Below are positions 59,735-64,000 of a stretch of DNA of 64,000 nt, piece by piece. The stretch is from positions 62,001 to 126,000 of the forward strand of contig CAAGHP010000017.1 in the NCBI GenBank assembly GCA_900769705.1, given 5' to 3'. The notes beneath the pieces were generated by a model. The model was not told where the DNA came from. It worked only from the letters and a program-made list of their open reading frames with translations, and did no database searches. Each line of letters opens with the position of its first letter. The first letter of the stretch is position 1. The position numbers were made by a program, and so were the translations under genes. The DNA is from Alphaproteobacteria bacterium. Its GTDB lineage: Bacteria; Pseudomonadota; Alphaproteobacteria; RF32; CAG-239.

Positions 59735-61495
59735 ATGTTTGCAAAGTTAAAAGAAAAAATCAAAAATAATTATATGCTGTATGACTATGGGCAGATGTGG
59801 CCTTTTGTTAAGCCGTATTGGGGCAGGGCGCTTCTGGCTATTTTGCTGACTCTGCCGGTTGGCGCAATGGATGCCGTCATCGCTTGGGCGCTCAAGCCGT
59901 ATATGGATGTGATGATGATAGAAAAAAACACCAATACATTGTGGATTCCTCTGGTAATTATTGTTTTCAGCGCCTTGCAGGGCGTGCTGACTTTTGCCGC
60001 CAATTATACAAACACTTGGGTGGGCAATCGCATTGCCAGCGATGTAAAAATTTCGCTGTTTGAAAAGCTTATGAAATTGGATGCCTCTTATTTTGACACT
60101 ACTACTTCCGGCAATGTAATGATGCGCTTTAATAACGACGTGGACGCGGCATGCAGCGGGCTTTTAAGCAATATCAAACAATTTTTTACCCGCTTTTTTT
60201 CGTCCATATCTTTGATTGCTGTGCTTTTTTATAACAGCTGGCAGCTGGCGGTTATTGCCGTGATTGTGCTGTTTTTCGCCTTATTTCCTCTGACCAGAGT
60301 GCGCAAACGCATTAAGGATATAAATAAGCAAAGCGTGTTTACCAGCGCTGAGGTTGTAACCCACTATAATGAGAGTTTTTGCGGCAACCGCGTGATTTCT
60401 TCTTATAATTTGTACGACTATCAAAACAGCCGCTTTGACGATACTTTGCGCTGCGTGTTTAAACTGGGAATGAAAATGGTGCAGCGCACCGGCATGCTTT
60501 CGCCTTTAATGCACTTTGTAGTGTCGCTGGGAATTGCTTTGGTTATTTGGGTTGGTAGTTATTTGATTGTGCATCATCAGATTACAGCCGGTAATTTTGT
60601 TTCTTTTGTGGCGGCGCTGATTTTGCTGTATAACCCGATAAAAGGTATAGGCAACAACTTTAACAATGTGCAGGTGGCTCTGCTGGCGATGGAGCGCGTT
60701 TTTGAGCTTTTGCGAATGAAACTGAAAATCTGCAATCGCCCGAATGCTAAAGAGCTACGCGAGATTAAACGAGGCATTTCATATCAGCATGTCAATTTTG
60801 AATATATCGCCGGCAAGCCAGTGCTGCGGGATATTAACCTGAACATCAAAAAAGGGCAGACGATTGCATTTGTCGGCAATTCGGGCGGAGGAAAAACTAC
60901 GCTTGTAAATCTGCTGCCGCGTTTTTATGACGTCACATCCGGACAAATTATGATAGACGGTACGGATATTCGCGATTATAAGTTAAATTCTCTGCGCGAT
61001 AAAATTGCGGTGGTTTTTCAGGATAACTTTTTGTTTTCCGGCTCTATACGCGATAATATTCTGCTGGGCAACGAAAATGCCGATGAAAAAGCCGTAGAAT
61101 ATGCTGTTTCCTGCGCCTGCCTGACTGATTTTATTAAAGAGCTGCCAAACGGGTTGGATACGCAAATCGGCGAACGCGGGGTGCTGCTTTCAGGCGGTCA
61201 GAAACAGCGTATAGCGATTGCCCGCGCTTTTATCAAAAACGCACCGATTGTGATTCTGGACGAGGCGACCTCGGCTCTGGACAACAAGTCCGAAGCCATT
61301 GTGCAGAAAGCAATTGACAATCTGATGGCTGACCGTACGGTGTTTGTTATTGCCCACAGGCTTTCAACCGTGCATAATGCCGACAAAATTGTGGTTGTAA
61401 ACTATGGCAAGATTGCCGAAATCGGCACGCATGACGAGCTTGTAGCTAAGCCGGACAGCATTTATGCTTCGCTGTATCAAGCCCAGCTTTCTTAG
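59735..61495 (+). CDS. msbA: MsbA-like ABC exporter
   Basis: 586 residues, one half-transporter: six membrane helices (about 30-310), then the nucleotide domain with Walker A GNSGGGKTTLVNLL, Q loop FQDNFLF, signature LLSGGQKQRIAIARA, Walker B IVILDEATSALD and switch His IAHRLST. It probably flips lipid A or a related glycolipid. Length and motifs fit MsbA; other lipid or peptide exporters of this class cannot be excluded. Confidence 0.8.
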   Translation: MFAKLKEKIKNNYMLYDYGQMWPFVKPYWGRALLAILLTLPVGAMDAVIAWALKPYMDVMMIEKNTNTLWIPLVIIVFSALQGVLTFAANYTNTWVGNRIASDVKISLFEKLMKLDASYFDTTTSGNVMMRFNNDVDAACSGLLSNIKQFFTRFFSSISLIAVLFYNSWQLAVIAVIVLFFALFPLTRVRKRIKDINKQSVFTSAEVVTHYNESFCGNRVISSYNLYDYQNSRFDDTLRCVFKLGMKMVQRTGMLSPLMHFVVSLGIALVIWVGSYLIVHHQITAGNFVSFVAALILLYNPIKGIGNNFNNVQVALLAMERVFELLRMKLKICNRPNAKELREIKRGISYQHVNFEYIAGKPVLRDINLNIKKGQTIAFVGNSGGGKTTLVNLLPRFYDVTSGQIMIDGTDIRDYKLNSLRDKIAVVFQDNFLFSGSIRDNILLGNENADEKAVEYAVSCACLTDFIKELPNGLDTQIGERGVLLSGGQKQRIAIARAFIKNAPIVILDEATSALDNKSEAIVQKAIDNLMADRTVFVIAHRLSTVHNADKIVVVNYGKIAEIGTHDELVAKPDSIYASLYQAQLS

Positions 61496-61828
61496 TTTGA
61501 TAATTAGTTCTATGCCACTTGAAAAGGAGAGGAAAAAGCATAAATAAAAAGTGTTCAAGATGCAGCCGGCGGGTGTTTTTAAGCAATTAAATTCTAAGCC
61601 GCGGTTTTGAACCCTGAGTTCAAAAATACAGCGTAAAAAAATTTAAGCGATTAAATACTTTTACAATGTAAAAAAAGAACACAGAAGGCCTTATGATTTG
61701 ATGTATTGTAAAAGTATTTGATTGTAAACAATACGTTTTCAAACAGCCTTTTATAAGCTCAAATAAAGGCAGTAGAGCCGAGGAAAGCAACTGAATATTC
61801 ACTTGCTTTCCTTTTTTTGGGCAATATT
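61496..61828. other. Gene-free gap with inverted repeats
   Basis: A perfect 15-bp inverted repeat AAATACTTTTACAAT (61653-61667) / ATTGTAAAAGTATTT (61705-61719), a TTTTGAAC/GTTCAAAA hairpin near 61606-61626, and ATTGT/ACAAT at 61721-61732. They could form one RNA ended by the terminator at 61781-61818. No ORF of note. Confidence 0.6.
61781..61818 (+). terminator. Terminator between the ABC exporter and deoA
   Basis: AGGAAAGCAA/TTGCTTTCCT (61781-61790 and 61803-61812) followed by T on the plus strand. Confidence 0.8.
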
Positions 61829-63139
61829 TTAGATTTTCAGTAAAATCGGGTTGTGCATTGGCGGTTGTTTTTCTCGTATTTCAATCGCGGCAAGCAAGTC
61901 TTGTTTGGCTGCATCATATTCGTCTTCATTGTCATAATGCACAATCGCCAGAGGTGTGCGCCCCGCTTCGGTTTTGTCGCCGATTTGTGTAAATTCCGTG
62001 TAACCGGTGGCTAAGTTCAATTTTTGTCCCGGAATAGTGCGCCCGCCGTGTAGTTTGATAATGCTGACGCCGATAGCGCGGGTATCCATGGCGTAGACAT
62101 AACCGTCAGTTCCGGCAAACACCGGCTTTTGATATCTAGCTTGCGGCAAACATTTTTCAGGATTGTCGGCAAATGATTTGTTTGCACCTAATGCAGCTGC
62201 CATTTGCATAAATTTTTCTAAAGCAGCGCCTGAAGCATGGGCTTTTTCCAGCAAATCACGGGCTTCATTGAAACTTTGGCAGCGTCCGCATTGTAAAAGC
62301 AGTTCGGTGCCAAGCTCTTTGGTTACTGTATCCAAACGATGTTCAACATTTTCATTTTTTAAATAATCGACAGCTTCTTTAATTTCTACGGCATTGCCGG
62401 CGGTTTTGCCCAAAACTTGATTCATATCGGTCAAAACGGCTCTGGTCTTGGTTCCGGCGTAGTTGGCTACATCAACAATAGACTGAGCCAAAGCTTTGGC
62501 ATCATCAAAGTTGCCCATAAACGCACCGTTGCCGCATTTCAAATCCATTACCAGATATTGCAGTCCGGCGGCGAGTTTTTTAGAAAGTATGGAAGCCGTA
62601 ATCAACGGTATGGATTCCACAGTGCTGCACACATCGCGGATGGCGTAAATTTTTTTATCGGCAGGTGCAAGGTTTGCAGTTTGTCCGATAATGGCGCAGC
62701 CGACGTTTTTAACTGTTTTTTTAAACAAATCAATATCAGCCTGTGTATTGTAACCTGAAATAGCTTCAAGCTTATCAATCGTTCCGCCGGTATGTCCCAA
62801 GCCTCGTCCGGCAATCATCGGAACATACACATCGCAAGCCGCCAATAGCGGAGCAAGCATCAGGCTGACTTTATCGCCGACGCCGCCGCTGGAGTGTTTG
62901 TCCACAATCGGTTTATCAAAACCTTCCCAGCTCAAAACATCGCCGGAATCTCTCATTGCAAGAGTTAGAGCCGTGGTTTCGGCGGCATTAAATCCGTTCA
63001 AAAAAATTACCATAGTCAATGCGGCAACTTGTATATCTGCCACATCTCCGTTAGCCATGCCTTTTATAAAATTGCCGATTTCCTCTGCGCTGAGAGTTTC
63101 TTTGTTGCGTTTGCGGCGGATAATTTCTTGAGGTATCAT
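61829..63139 (-). CDS. deoA: Thymidine phosphorylase
   Basis: 436 residues. It splits thymidine to thymine and deoxyribose-1-phosphate. DKHSSGGVGDKVSLMLAPLL and the signature AGRGLGHTGGTIDKLEAI are intact, as is the C-terminal VGDKTEAGRTPLA-like region. It belongs to the salvage operon with the purine nucleoside phosphorylase 17 bases upstream. Confidence 0.95.
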   Translation of the reverse strand: MIPQEIIRRKRNKETLSAEEIGNFIKGMANGDVADIQVAALTMVIFLNGFNAAETTALTLAMRDSGDVLSWEGFDKPIVDKHSSGGVGDKVSLMLAPLLAACDVYVPMIAGRGLGHTGGTIDKLEAISGYNTQADIDLFKKTVKNVGCAIIGQTANLAPADKKIYAIRDVCSTVESIPLITASILSKKLAAGLQYLVMDLKCGNGAFMGNFDDAKALAQSIVDVANYAGTKTRAVLTDMNQVLGKTAGNAVEIKEAVDYLKNENVEHRLDTVTKELGTELLLQCGRCQSFNEARDLLEKAHASGAALEKFMQMAAALGANKSFADNPEKCLPQARYQKPVFAGTDGYVYAMDTRAIGVSIIKLHGGRTIPGQKLNLATGYTEFTQIGDKTEAGRTPLAIVHYDNEDEYDAAKQDLLAAIEIREKQPPMHNPILLKI

Positions 63140-63156
63140 GATTATTTTCCTTAATA

Positions 63157-63948
63157 TTATTGCAGATAAGTTTTGATTAAAGTTTCAAGCTGCTTAGATG
63201 ATTTTTCAACTTGCGCCAATACATCTTGATGGTTTTGCACTTCGGAGGTTAAGCCGGTGCCAAGATTTGAAATTACCGAAAAAGCCAAAACTTTCAGCCC
63301 TTTGTGCACGGCGGCGATAACCTCCGGCACTGTAGACATTCCGACTGCATCGGCGCCGAACATCTTAAAGAGCTTGACTTCGCTCGGTGTTTCATAATTA
63401 GGTCCCAGGGCAAACAGATAAACGCCTTCAAATAAACTCATATTCAATCCGGCAGCTAAATCTTTGACAATACCGCGCGTTCTGGCATCGTAAGCATTGC
63501 TCATATCAGGAAAATACGGCTCGTCGTGGGCACCAATAAGCGGATTGCGGCCACTGAAATTTATATGATCTTTAATCAGCATAACGCTGCCGGCCGGCAT
63601 ATTGATATCCAATGAACCTGCTGCATTAGTAATAATCAGCTGCTGTACGCCCAATTCAGCCAGAAGGGCTATAACCTCGGCAATCAGCTGCGGAGCGATT
63701 CCCTCATACAGATGAAAACGCCCTTCCATGCAAATTACCTTGTGCCTGCCGATTTTTCCGATGGCAAAGCGTCCTTTGTGACCGGCGACCGTGGTTTGCG
63801 GAAAATCAGGAATATCAGCATAGTTCAAGTAAATCGGGTTTTCTAACGCTTGACTTACTCCGTCCAGTCCGGAGCCTAGAATGAGAGCTGTATCCGGAAT
63901 AAATCCGTTAAGTTGCTGTTTTATATAGCTTAATGAATTATTCAGCAT
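63157..63948 (-). CDS. Purine nucleoside phosphorylase
   Basis: 263 residues, trimeric PNP (PNP-I/PunA-type). LILGSGLDGVSQ, MEGRFHLYEG, ITNAAGSLD, the phosphate and base loop VGMSTVPEVIAA and VISNLGTGL are present. It phosphorolyses guanosine and inosine. The start overlaps the stop of the partial gene upstream. Confidence 0.93.
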   Translation of the reverse strand: MLNNSLSYIKQQLNGFIPDTALILGSGLDGVSQALENPIYLNYADIPDFPQTTVAGHKGRFAIGKIGRHKVICMEGRFHLYEGIAPQLIAEVIALLAELGVQQLIITNAAGSLDINMPAGSVMLIKDHINFSGRNPLIGAHDEPYFPDMSNAYDARTRGIVKDLAAGLNMSLFEGVYLFALGPNYETPSEVKLFKMFGADAVGMSTVPEVIAAVHKGLKVLAFSVISNLGTGLTSEVQNHQDVLAQVEKSSKQLETLIKTYLQ

Positions 63949-64000
63949 TTTTCATATCTCCGGCTTTGAAAAAATTCGGCATAAGTTCGTAAAGTTTTAA
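63938..64000 (-). CDS. C-terminal fragment, possibly cytidine deaminase
   Basis: The frame reads LKLYELMPNFFKAGDMKNAE and stops at 63938, overlapping the PNP start by 11 bases. An ELMPNxF-like end resembles the LLPxxF tail of cytidine deaminases, and Cdd commonly accompanies DeoA and PNP. The evidence is short; gene cut by the window edge. Confidence 0.45.
   Translation of the reverse strand, partial: LKLYELMPNFFKAGDMKNAE

Overview
The window looks like a chromosome segment of a low-GC alphaproteobacterium, possibly one of the reduced host- or gut-associated lineages. The F1 ATP synthase genes (atpH-A-G-D-C) stand alone, without F0 genes, as is usual in alphaproteobacteria. FtsZ has a long linker ending in the conserved DIPSFLRRK tail. 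MutS, PriA, PyrG, Fmt and ThyA all look proteobacterial. The lineage is inferred from gene content only; no rRNA is present.

Layout. 1-107: start of clpB (minus). 0.18-6.5 kb (minus): an accessory block with a large protein carrying a colicin-like HNH nuclease motif, a free-standing glycyl-radical domain like the C-terminus of class III ribonucleotide reductase (NrdD), a Lys/Gln/Asn-rich protein, a putative HExxH metallopeptidase and a frameshifted gene remnant. 6.6-11.5 kb: F1 ATP synthase operon. A copy of the 3' end of atpC is fused to the metallopeptidase gene. 12.5-19.4 kb: shortened division and cell-wall cluster (mraY, ftsW, murB, ftsQ, ftsA, ftsZ). 19.45-20.57 kb: accessory insert with a nested two-gene spanin pair and a tandem array of four micro-ORFs. 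20.6-27 kb: fmt, a PpiD/SurA-like chaperone gene, tpiA, secG, pyrG and a lipoprotein gene. 27.2-31.0 kb: tRNA-Ser(TGA) with a 73-bp duplication of its 3' end, a likely structured RNA, and three distantly related paralogous genes, each with its own promoter and terminator. 31.1-41.3 kb: greA with a leader attenuator, a HAD phosphatase, folA, thyA, a structured repeat region, a PhoR-like kinase, mutS, a MazG-like gene and priA.

41.3-58.3 kb is a podovirus-like prophage with repressor, divergent promoters, GroES-like co-chaperonin, portal, tail fibres and fibre chaperone, holin, endolysin, both terminase subunits, scaffold, capsid, adaptor and tail-hub genes. No integrase or replication gene is visible. 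58.4-61.8 kb: a strongly structured RNA leader, a family 2 glycosyltransferase and an MsbA-like ABC exporter, probably for envelope glycolipid or LPS. 61.8-64 kb (minus): nucleoside salvage genes deoA, purine nucleoside phosphorylase and the end of what may be cytidine deaminase.

The least explained parts are the micro-ORF array at 20.1-20.5 kb, the three-paralogue island at 28.1-31.0 kb, the bistable-looking RNA at 58.43-58.62 kb, the HNH/metallopeptidase block at the left end, and the spanin pair sitting outside the prophage. All RNA structures, promoters and terminators were read by eye; no folding program or database search was run.
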